DNA of 43,725 bases from Luminiphilus sp. (GTDB lineage Bacteria; Pseudomonadota; Gammaproteobacteria; Pseudomonadales; Halieaceae), in NCBI GenBank assembly GCA_029253705.1, contig JAQWYY010000178.1, positions 1 through 43,725 of the forward strand. Direction: 5' to 3'. This document shows, piece after piece, positions 1-9,144 of this stretch. Position numbers and translations under genes: made by a program. Under the pieces are notes generated by a model that saw only the letters and a program-made list of their open reading frames with translations, was not told where the DNA came from and ran no database searches. How positions within the stretch are numbered: the stretch's first letter is position 1; the number at the start of each line of letters is the position of its first letter.

Positions 1-554
1 CTGATTAACTCTAACATTTGCTCCGCATAGGGTTGCCAATCCGTTGCCATATGCAAAACACCTCCCAGCCGCAATTTTTGACGAATTAATTGCAAGAATT
101 TTGGCTGAATAATACGTCGTTTATTATGCTTCTTTTTATGCCAGGGATCTGGAAAATATATCTGCACCCTATCCAAACTATCATTTGCAAAGCATTCATT
201 TAGAACATCAGTTGCATCGGCAAGATAAACTTTTAAGTTAGTTAACTGTTTTTCTTCAGCAGCATTGATAAGGCTACCTACACCCGGAGGATGAACCTCT
301 ATTCCAATAAAGTCGGTTTCGGGCTGTGCTTCCGCCATTTCAAGCAACGAGCCGCCCATGCCAAAGCCTATTTCAACAACCTTGGGGTTATCACGACCAA
401 ATAGTGCATTAATATCTACCATGCCATCGGCTAATTGTAGGCCATAGGAATCCCAGCCCGACTCAAACGCACTACGCTGAGCCCTGGTCATGCGACCCGC
501 CCTTACAACAAAGCTGCGAATAGTTTTATCGCGATATTCTGGTTTAATTTCCAT
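1..554 (-). CDS. trmB: tRNA (guanine-N7-)-methyltransferase TrmB, 3' part cut by window start
   Basis: Minus-strand translation contains VVEIGFGMGGSLLEMA, DRVQIYFPDPWHKKKHNKRR, typical of TrmB; start codon CAT at 552-554. Confidence 0.93.
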   Translation of the reverse strand, partial: MEIKPEYRDKTIRSFVVRAGRMTRAQRSAFESGWDSYGLQLADGMVDINALFGRDNPKVVEIGFGMGGSLLEMAEAQPETDFIGIEVHPPGVGSLINAAEEKQLTNLKVYLADATDVLNECFANDSLDRVQIYFPDPWHKKKHNKRRIIQPKFLQLIRQKLRLGGVLHMATDWQPYAEQMLELI

Positions 555-932
555 CTAATTTTCTCTAATTGCGGCAAACAGTAACATTATCCAACCGATC
601 ATAAATGATAAGCCGCCCAGCGGGGTAAGCATGGCTAACTTTGAAATATTCGTCGCTATAAGCAAGTACAGAGATCCGCAAAAAAGAATAATCCCTAGCA
701 AGAAAAAGACTGCAGCATATTTTTTCCAACGCATCGCTAGCAGCTTATCATCGATACAAATAAGGCCTAATAATGCCAGTGTATGATATATTTGATAGTC
801 CACCGCAGTATTGAAGGTCTCAATTCTCTGAGCGGTTAGAACGCCTTCCAGTATATGGGCAGTAAAAGCACCGAGCACAACGGATAACAACCCGTTAACT
901 GCTATAACTTTTATCCAAAATAATTTATTCAT
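555..932 (-). CDS. DUF423 family small membrane protein (YgdD-like)
   Basis: ORF 555..959; MNKLFWIKVIAVNGLLSVVLGAFTAHILE... with GAFGAH-like motif and 4 TM segments; start chosen at 932 because the upstream 27 nt overlap a terminator hairpin. Confidence 0.8.
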   Translation of the reverse strand: MNKLFWIKVIAVNGLLSVVLGAFTAHILEGVLTAQRIETFNTAVDYQIYHTLALLGLICIDDKLLAMRWKKYAAVFFLLGIILFCGSLYLLIATNISKLAMLTPLGGLSFMIGWIMLLFAAIREN

Positions 933-941
933 AGGTATAAA

Positions 942-976
942 AAAACCGCACAGTGACAACTTCTAGGTGCGGTTTT
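942..976. terminator. Rho-independent (bidirectional-looking) terminator downstream of rpoH
   Basis: AAAACCGCAC - 15 nt loop - GTGCGGTTTT perfect inverted repeat with T/A tracts. Confidence 0.75.
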
Positions 977-993
977 ATAAATCTCTCGGTTAA

Positions 994-1872
994 TTAGGCT
1001 TCCATAGCAACGCGTACTTTTGTCATAGCATTTTTTTCAAGCTGACGAATTCTTTCGGCAGAAACACCGTACTCATCAGCTAGCTGATGAAGAGTGGCCT
1101 TATTATCATCGAGCCAACGCCGTTGAAGAATGTCCTGACTGCGCTGATCTAGTGCCTGAACAGCCAATCCAAGACGCGAGTTGCTATCACTTTCAAAATC
1201 CTGCTGTTCAACCTGCTCTGCAGGGTCTGCGCTTTTATCCTCAAGATATAGCGCCGGAGCATAGGCGGTCTTGTTATCATCATCGTCATCATCGGGCGCA
1301 TCAAAACAAGCGTCATGGGCTGAAAGGCGCATTTCCATTTCCATAACATCTTTGACTTCAACCCCTAAATCATCGGCAACTGCTTGCGCTTCGTCAGCAG
1401 ACAGCCATTGCAACTGCTTTTTGGCACTGCGAAGGTTAAAGAATAATTTGCGTTGAGATTTGGTAGTAGCAACTTTAACAATTCGCCAGTTGCGGAGAAT
1501 AAATTCATGAATCTCGGCTTTAATCCAGTGCACAGCAAAAGAAACCAAACGCACACCTTTGTTGGGGTCAAAACGTTTTACCGCCTTCATAAGACCCACA
1601 TTTCCCTCTTGTATGAGGTCGGCCTCGGCAAGCCCATAGCCAGAATAGCTCCGCGCAATATGTACCACAAAACGTAAGTGAGCGAGCACTAACTCTCGCG
1701 CAGAGTCAACGCACTCGCTGTAGTATAGCTTTTCGGCTAAGGCCTGTTCACGCTCAGCAGACAAAATTGGAATACCGCTAACAGCCTGAACATAGGCGGG
1801 CAAATTTGCCCCTGGGGTCATAGACATGACTGCCCCGTGACCCATTGCTACTGTTTTTCCTGATTCGGACAT
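994..1872 (-). CDS. rpoH: RNA polymerase sigma-32 factor RpoH
   Basis: [20 protein letters not shown], RpoH-specific [10 protein letters not shown] box, C-terminal region 4 HTH. Confidence 0.97.
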   Translation of the reverse strand: MSESGKTVAMGHGAVMSMTPGANLPAYVQAVSGIPILSAEREQALAEKLYYSECVDSARELVLAHLRFVVHIARSYSGYGLAEADLIQEGNVGLMKAVKRFDPNKGVRLVSFAVHWIKAEIHEFILRNWRIVKVATTKSQRKLFFNLRSAKKQLQWLSADEAQAVADDLGVEVKDVMEMEMRLSAHDACFDAPDDDDDDNKTAYAPALYLEDKSADPAEQVEQQDFESDSNSRLGLAVQALDQRSQDILQRRWLDDNKATLHQLADEYGVSAERIRQLEKNAMTKVRVAMEA

Positions 1873-1903
1873 TTTGTCATCCTCCTCCCTTCGATTCCCT
1901 ATT

Positions 1904-1930
1904 TTAGCACTCTACATTAGAGAGTGCTAA
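1904..1930. promoter_or_regulatory. CIRCE element (HrcA operator) upstream of rpoH
   Basis: Exact TTAGCACTC (1904-1912) - 9 nt - GAGTGCTAA (1922-1930). Confidence 0.88.
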
Positions 1931-1965
1931 TCCTGGAAAAGTTCACGATTAACCGAGGGTAAAGG

Positions 1966-2922
1966 CTATCTGGGCTCTAACTCTCTGAGCTGACTCGTTG
2001 CCGCATGCCAAGCACTGAATAACCCTAGCGCGCCTCCTAGGAACATCATATTCATCACACCCATGATCCCCAATCCCGTAAAGCGCCGATCGCTGTCATA
2101 GAGCTGGAGCAACTGGTTAACTGGCTCAGAAAGATACATGAAGAAGATACCCACCATAATCGCGCCCAGCAGGCCGCCACCAAACCCAGACCACAATCCG
2201 GTGTAAAGAAAAGGGCGGCGCGCATAAGCATCATTAGCTCCAATCAATTTAATCACCGCGATTTCATCCCGACGAGCATCTATAGCCAGACGAATCGTAT
2301 TGGCCAAAATAAGCACCGCGCCCATCATCATGAGCAAACCAATACCCATTGCAAGCCTTTTGCCCGACTGCAGTACCCCAGCCAGTCGAGCCTGCCAAAG
2401 CGTGTCAAAGATCACCTGATCAACGCCTCTAACGGCCTCTAACGCCAGGGCCAACTGAGAATGACCCTCTGACCCAACGCTATTCATAGGATTGACTAGC
2501 AACGTATGCGGTAGTGGGTTTCCGGGAATCGAATCCAGCAATCCGACCAACCCGGTATCGGCGGCGAATCTCGCCAGTGCCTGATCTTGTGTGACTAACG
2601 TGACGTCTTGCACATCAACGCGGCTCTCTACACGCTTCAAAATGTCTTGAGCGTCGTTGAGAGAGGTGCCCACCTCGAGCAAAACAGAAAAACGCGCCGG
2701 CGAACGCATGTCACTAGTCACAGCCTCAATGTTCTGTAGGATCACCAAGAGGGAGGCAGGTAGCGCCAATGCGATCCCCACCACTAACCAGGTCAGGCCT
2801 GTAGCCACCGGTAGCCGAAAAGCTCTTCGCAGGCTCCCAGACGCCGCCTCCCGATGGTGATGTATCCATGACACCACGGTAGGCCTTGGGGCTGTGCCTA
2901 ATCCCGCCGCAGGCTTTTTCAC
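1966..2922 (-). CDS. ftsX: Cell division protein FtsX
   Basis: Membrane permease adjacent to ftsE; RRDEIAVIKLIGAND motif. Confidence 0.95.
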   Translation of the reverse strand: MKKPAAGLGTAPRPTVVSWIHHHREAASGSLRRAFRLPVATGLTWLVVGIALALPASLLVILQNIEAVTSDMRSPARFSVLLEVGTSLNDAQDILKRVESRVDVQDVTLVTQDQALARFAADTGLVGLLDSIPGNPLPHTLLVNPMNSVGSEGHSQLALALEAVRGVDQVIFDTLWQARLAGVLQSGKRLAMGIGLLMMMGAVLILANTIRLAIDARRDEIAVIKLIGANDAYARRPFLYTGLWSGFGGGLLGAIMVGIFFMYLSEPVNQLLQLYDSDRRFTGLGIMGVMNMMFLGGALGLFSAWHAATSQLRELEPR

Positions 2923-3581
2923 AATCCAGCTCCCGCCACAAGCCTGCCGTCTTTCAACGTGACGATCCGATGACGCAGCCTAGAAATCAACGCGAGATCG
3001 TGGCTGGCAACAATCACGGTCACCCCGACACGATTAAAGGCCTCGAATAATCCCATAATTTCTGCCGAAAGCTGCGGATCGAGATTACCAGTGGGTTCAT
3101 CGGCAATTAAAAATCGAGGCCTTGCAACAACTGCCCGTGCAATCCCAACCCGCTGCTGCTCACCACCAGATAAAACGGCTGGATTGGCTTTCTCTCGACC
3201 CAAAAGCCCAACCTTATCAAGAGCAGCCCGAGTTCTGCGCTGAATGTCACGAGGGCGAAAGCCCGCTATTTCCAGAGGTAAGGCCACATTTTCAAGAACC
3301 GACCGGTCAAACAGCAGTTGATGATCCTGAAAAACAATACCGAACTCCCCCCGGTATCGACCAATATTTCGCCCTTTGATCCGCGCAGTATCCCGCCCAT
3401 CAACGCGCAAGGTGCCCATAGATGATCGCTCTAACAACATAAGTAGGCGCAAAAAAGTCGTCTTACCCGCCCCCGAATGCCCCGTAAGAAACACCATTTC
3501 ACCTGTGCCGATTGTGAGGGAAACATCGCGAAGCGCGTCATGATCCGCGTAACGCTTACTCACTCGGTTAAATTCAATCAC
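2919..3581 (-). CDS. ftsE: Cell division ATP-binding protein FtsE
   Basis: Walker A GHSGAGKTT, LSGGEQQRVGIARA signature, LIADEPTGNLD. Confidence 0.96.
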   Translation of the reverse strand: MIEFNRVSKRYADHDALRDVSLTIGTGEMVFLTGHSGAGKTTFLRLLMLLERSSMGTLRVDGRDTARIKGRNIGRYRGEFGIVFQDHQLLFDRSVLENVALPLEIAGFRPRDIQRRTRAALDKVGLLGREKANPAVLSGGEQQRVGIARAVVARPRFLIADEPTGNLDPQLSAEIMGLFEAFNRVGVTVIVASHDLALISRLRHRIVTLKDGRLVAGAGL

Positions 3582-3584
3582 GGG

Positions 3585-4610
3585 CTACGATGACTCACTT
3601 TCAAATAAAGCATCTACAAAGGCATTGGCGTCAAAAGGTTGAAGGTCTGTCATACCCTCCCCAATACCTACAAATCGAATCGGTCGCGCCAGCTTCTGCG
3701 CGATCGCAAAAATCACACCCCCACGGGCGGTACCGTCTAGCTTACTGAGTGCGATACCGCTGACCCCAACAGCTTTATCAAATTCTTCGGCCTGAGACAC
3801 GGCGTTTTGCCCAGTGCCCGCGTCGAGCACCAGCAACGTCTCGTGGGGTGCCTGAGGGTCGACCTTTTGCATAACCCTGACAACTTTTTCTAGTTCGTCC
3901 ATCAAATGGCTTTTGTTCTGTAGCCTTCCAGCAGTATCAGCTAATAAAATATCGACTCCCCGAGCATTCGCAGCCTGCAAAGCATCAAATAAAACAGACG
4001 CACTGTCAGCACCCGTGTGCTGGGCGATAACGGGCACTTCGTTACGTGCGCCCCAGGCTTGAAGCTGTTCAACCGCAGCGGCTCGAAATGTGTCACCAGC
4101 GGCCAGCATGACCTGTTTACCCTGTGCCTTAAATCCGTGGGCAAGCTTGCCGATCGTGGTGGTCTTACCAGCACCATTGACTCCCACCACCAGTATTACA
4201 AAGGGCGTCTGATTGTCGGTGACTAGAGGTTGCTCGCAAGGCTTCAGAATATCAAGCAGAGCTGCCTTAGTAGCGGCAATGACTGCAGCGCCATCAGAAA
4301 GCTCTTTGCGAGAGATTCGCTCAGTGATAATTGAAACAATACGCCGGGTTGCCTCAATCCCTACATCAGCACTCAACAGCTGGTCCTCCAGAGCCTCCAA
4401 AACCGCCTCGTCGATGACTTTGCGCCCCAAAAAAAGCGCGCCAAGGCCGTTGGAGAAGTGGCCCCCCGTTCGACTCAGACCACGGCGAAATCGAGAGTAC
4501 AAACCCCCGTCTTTTACCGACTGTACCTCGGCTGCTGCTTTGCTTTCAGTTTCCGGCGCCAAGCTCTCTGTTGGCTTTTTAGGTTTTTCTTTGCGCCCAA
4601 AGAATTTCAT
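3585..4610 (-). CDS. ftsY: Signal recognition particle receptor FtsY
   Basis: VVGVNGAGKTTTIGKLA, DTFRAAAVEQL, LADTAGRLQNK, SKLDGTARGG. Confidence 0.97.
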   Translation of the reverse strand: MKFFGRKEKPKKPTESLAPETESKAAAEVQSVKDGGLYSRFRRGLSRTGGHFSNGLGALFLGRKVIDEAVLEALEDQLLSADVGIEATRRIVSIITERISRKELSDGAAVIAATKAALLDILKPCEQPLVTDNQTPFVILVVGVNGAGKTTTIGKLAHGFKAQGKQVMLAAGDTFRAAAVEQLQAWGARNEVPVIAQHTGADSASVLFDALQAANARGVDILLADTAGRLQNKSHLMDELEKVVRVMQKVDPQAPHETLLVLDAGTGQNAVSQAEEFDKAVGVSGIALSKLDGTARGGVIFAIAQKLARPIRFVGIGEGMTDLQPFDANAFVDALFESESS

Positions 4611-4700
4611 GGCAACGTGCTCATTACAGTTTTGAAATAGAGTTGGTGACTGGGCAGAGCCCTCACATCAACATGGTAGCACTGCGTCGAGGGAGCAGAT

Positions 4701-5288
4701 ATGCGCAAAGAGCCAATAAAACACAGTAGTGGCCGACTGCGTATTATCGGGGGCGAGTGGCGAGGCCTCAAGCTCAACTTCCCTAGTGACGTCGCCCACT
4801 TGCGACCCACGCCAGACCGAGTAAGAGAAACACTGTTTAATTGGCTCACGAACCGTATTCAAGGAGCCCATTGTCTCGATCTTTTTGCCGGCAGCGGCGC
4901 TCTGGGGCTCGAAGCCCTCTCAAGGGGCGCCAATCACTGCGTATTTGTCGATAATTCCGCCGTAGCAACCGACGCCATCCGTGGCCACCTCAGCCAACTA
5001 AATGCTCAGGAGCGCGCTACCATCGTTTGCAACAACGCCCTTCAATGGCAGGGCAGCCCCGCAGATGTTGTTTTCATTGACCCTCCCTATTCCGCCGATT
5101 TAGCCGGCATCGCATTACAACATTTGCTGACCAACGGGTTGCTCGCGAACAGCGCAAGAATTTATGTAGAGCTGGAGCGAAATCAAACCATGCCGGACAT
5201 ACCAGTTCCTCTGGAGGTGATTCGAGATAAAGTAGCTGGAAACGTCCGATATCAGCTTCTGGCGATTTCGGATAATATTTGTTTGTAA
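4701..5288 (+). CDS. rsmD: 16S rRNA (guanine966-N2)-methyltransferase RsmD
   Basis: RIIGGEWRGLKL, RPTPDRVRETLFNWL, LDLFAGSGALGLEALSRGA, FIDPPY. Confidence 0.96.
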   Translation: MRKEPIKHSSGRLRIIGGEWRGLKLNFPSDVAHLRPTPDRVRETLFNWLTNRIQGAHCLDLFAGSGALGLEALSRGANHCVFVDNSAVATDAIRGHLSQLNAQERATIVCNNALQWQGSPADVVFIDPPYSADLAGIALQHLLTNGLLANSARIYVELERNQTMPDIPVPLEVIRDKVAGNVRYQLLAISDNICL

Positions 5289-5325
5289 GCGGCCCCTTGT
5301 GTACATTCAGCGCGTATATGGCTGA

Positions 5326-6629
<1,304 letters not shown>

Positions 6630-6643
6630 ATCTAATGGGGCAC

Positions 6644-6675
6644 AAAAAACCCCGGGGCTGGTAACAGCACCGGGG
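6644..6675 (-). terminator. Rho-independent terminator after rpmBG
   Basis: On minus strand CCCCGGTGCTG-TTAC-CAGCCCCGGGG followed by TTTTTT. Confidence 0.75.
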
Positions 6676-6699
6676 CAGACTTAAAAGAAGCCGCAAAAT

Positions 6700-6855
6700 C
6701 TATTTGATTTTGCCTTCCTTATAAATAACGTGTTGCCTAGCCACTGGGTCGAATTTTTTCATCTCCAACTTTTCTGGCATCGTGCGCTTGTTCTTATCAG
6801 TCGTATAAAAATGGCCGGTGCCGGCTGTTGAGTTCATGCGAATCTTTTCACGCAT
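6700..6855 (-). CDS. rpmG: 50S ribosomal protein L33
   Basis: 51-aa ORF below the track cut-off: [51 protein letters not shown]; adjacent to rpmB. Confidence 0.95.
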   Translation of the reverse strand: MREKIRMNSTAGTGHFYTTDKNKRTMPEKLEMKKFDPVARQHVIYKEGKIK

Positions 6856-6867
6856 ATCAATTCTCCT

Positions 6868-7104
6868 TTAGACTTTTTCGCCACGGGCGCGCAATTCGCC
6901 AAGTACGGTGTCGATACCGCGCTTGTCAATGATACGCATTCCCTTGGGGGATACACGAAGAGAAACAAACCGCTTCTCGGACTCTACCCAAAACCTATGG
7001 TTGTGCAGGTTTGGCAGGAAACGACGACGTGTTCGGTTCTTGGCGTGAGACACATTGTTACCGGTTACCGGACGCTTGCCGGTAACTTGACAGACTCGAG
7101 ACAT
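6868..7104 (-). CDS. rpmB: 50S ribosomal protein L28
   Basis: [39 protein letters not shown]; internal start of ORF 6868..7152. Confidence 0.96.
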   Translation of the reverse strand: MSRVCQVTGKRPVTGNNVSHAKNRTRRRFLPNLHNHRFWVESEKRFVSLRVSPKGMRIIDKRGIDTVLGELRARGEKV

Positions 7105-7178
7105 GGTTAAACCCGTCGCAGGACACTGAAAAAAGGGTGCGCAACATACCAAAGCAAGGCCATTACCGCAAGCCTTAG

Positions 7179-7853
7179 TTAGCGGAACCCCGCTAATCCC
7201 TCTGAAGCCATAGAAAGAAATCGCCCCTGACCTACGATTAAATGGTCAAGAAACTCGATATCGAGGAGCTCGAGGGCATGGCGAAGCCGCTCAGTTAACC
7301 GTATATCCGCAGTGCTGGGAGCTAGAGAGCCTGAAGGGTGGTTATGGGCGACAATAATAGCTGAAGCGCTCAGTTTAAGAGCCATTGCAGCAATTTCCCT
7401 GGGATAAACAGGCGCAGCATTTACCGTGCCCAAAAACATGTCGCGACATACCAGAAGCTGCCGCTGTGTGTTAAGAAAAAAGCAGGTAAATACCTCCCTA
7501 TGCTGCAACTGATAATGGTGTCGCAAATAGTCGTAACAGCTGGAGGGGTTTTGTAGAGACACGCGCTCAAACAACCGCTCTTCGGCGAGCCGTGTTGCCA
7601 ATAGCAAGGCAGAGCCCAGCTGGCGGCGTCTTTTGCTACCGACTCCGGCAAGTCGTGTGCTGCTACCCAGCAGCGAGGCTATCCCTTCACGCAAAGAGCC
7701 GCGGTGGCGGCGTAAATAGCTTGCAATTTCAAGGTCAGCGCTTGCGGCCGGCAACCCAAGGGCCGCCGCCAACAACTCAGCATCGCCCAAGCACCCACTT
7801 TTAGATCTGTCGCACAGTAGTGCAATGCTAAATGTGTCCAAAAAGCGCTCCAA
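7179..7853 (-). CDS. radC: DNA repair protein RadC family (JAB domain)
   Basis: [25 protein letters not shown]...HLIVGQG metalloprotease-like motif; upstream of coaBC as in Pseudomonas. Confidence 0.9.
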   Translation of the reverse strand: MERFLDTFSIALLCDRSKSGCLGDAELLAAALGLPAASADLEIASYLRRHRGSLREGIASLLGSSTRLAGVGSKRRRQLGSALLLATRLAEERLFERVSLQNPSSCYDYLRHHYQLQHREVFTCFFLNTQRQLLVCRDMFLGTVNAAPVYPREIAAMALKLSASAIIVAHNHPSGSLAPSTADIRLTERLRHALELLDIEFLDHLIVGQGRFLSMASEGLAGFR

Positions 7854-7893
7854 GTGCTAGTGTTCAGGGTATTTTCTGGGTTAGCGCAGTCGA

Positions 7894-9144
7894 ATGGGAC
7901 ACCTTCACAATCGGAACATCATCATCGGTGTTACAGGCGGCATAGCTGCTTACAAAATCGCCGAACTAATTCGCCTTTTACGGGGTGATGGTGCTGCAGT
8001 GCGCATAATTATGTCTCAAGGTGCCCAGGCATTCGTCACGCCACTCACCTTACAGTCGCTATCTGGGTTTCCCGTCCACACCGAGCTTCTTGATGAAACT
8101 GCCGAAATGGCCATGGGTCATATCGAACTAGCGCGATGGGCTGATGCCTTTGTCGTGGCACCTGCAACAGCAGACTCGTTGGCACGTCTTGCTGCAGGGC
8201 GTGCTGATGACCTCCTAACAACAACCGCTCTAGCGACTCCAGCACCCGTATTCGTGGCACCAGCCATGAACCAGCAAATGTGGAAAAATCCAGCAACTGC
8301 AACAAATATTCAGATTCTTACGGGCCGGGGTATCACAATTATTGGCCCGGATGCTGGTGAACAGGCGTGTGGTGATGTCGGTCAGGGCCGGTTAACTGAG
8401 CCCGCACAAATCAGCGCTGCAATTAGTGCTCATTTTCCCAACAGGGCATTAGAGGGCCGGCGCGTAGTCATTTCGGCAGGCCCTACCCGAGAGCCGTTAG
8501 ATCCAGTGAGGTATATATCGAATCACAGTTCAGGAAAAATGGGCTTTGCCCTCGCCCAAGCTGCAGCCGAGGCAGGAGCGGAGACGATTTTAATTAGTGG
8601 CCCAGTCACACTCGATACACCCAAGGGCGTTACCCGTGTGAATGTAAACACCGCCATTGAAATGCATGCAGCGTGCCTGCAACACATTAAAACACCGACA
8701 GAACTCTTCATCGGTAGCGCTGCGGTCGCAGATTATCGCGCCGAATTCAACGCGCCACAAAAAATCAAAAAGGTAGGTGACACGCTAAATGTAAGTCTGA
8801 TTCGTAATCCAGACATCATTACCGAGGTCGCCAAATCAAGCAGTCGGCCGTCTTTAGTCGTTGGTTTTGCTGCCGAAACCGAAAACCTCATAGAGCATGC
8901 AGAGGCTAAGCGCCAAGGCAAACAACTTGACGTTGTCATTGCAAATGATGTCAGTCGAGCCGACATAGGCTTTAACAGTGACGTTAATATGGTGGCCTGG
9001 GTAGATAGCGCCGGTCATGACGTCGTCCCCTTAACCACCAAACGCAATCTGGCCAAACTTCTAATCGCGAGGTGTATTGAAAAACTGGCGGCGCACTGCG
9101 ACCAAGACGAAAAAATAGTAAATTCACTGGAGGATGAACGTTGA
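7894..9144 (+). CDS. coaBC: Bifunctional phosphopantothenoylcysteine decarboxylase/phosphopantothenate-cysteine ligase
   Basis: GVTGGIAAYKIAELIRLL, APAMNQQMWKNPAT, SAGPTREPLDPVRYISNHSSGKMGFALA. Confidence 0.97.
   Translation: MGHLHNRNIIIGVTGGIAAYKIAELIRLLRGDGAAVRIIMSQGAQAFVTPLTLQSLSGFPVHTELLDETAEMAMGHIELARWADAFVVAPATADSLARLAAGRADDLLTTTALATPAPVFVAPAMNQQMWKNPATATNIQILTGRGITIIGPDAGEQACGDVGQGRLTEPAQISAAISAHFPNRALEGRRVVISAGPTREPLDPVRYISNHSSGKMGFALAQAAAEAGAETILISGPVTLDTPKGVTRVNVNTAIEMHAACLQHIKTPTELFIGSAAVADYRAEFNAPQKIKKVGDTLNVSLIRNPDIITEVAKSSSRPSLVVGFAAETENLIEHAEAKRQGKQLDVVIANDVSRADIGFNSDVNMVAWVDSAGHDVVPLTTKRNLAKLLIARCIEKLAAHCDQDEKIVNSLEDER

Noticed and set aside
1152-1677. Plus-strand ORFs (1152..1346, 1271..1456, 1453..1677) inside rpoH
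   Set aside because: Antisense to a strongly conserved gene, low-complexity translation mirroring the Asp-rich stretch; no recognisable domain
4213-4849. ORFs 4213..4635 (+) and 4607..4849 (-) around ftsY/rsmD
   Set aside because: Overlap coding sequence of conserved genes in the opposite strand; no family signature
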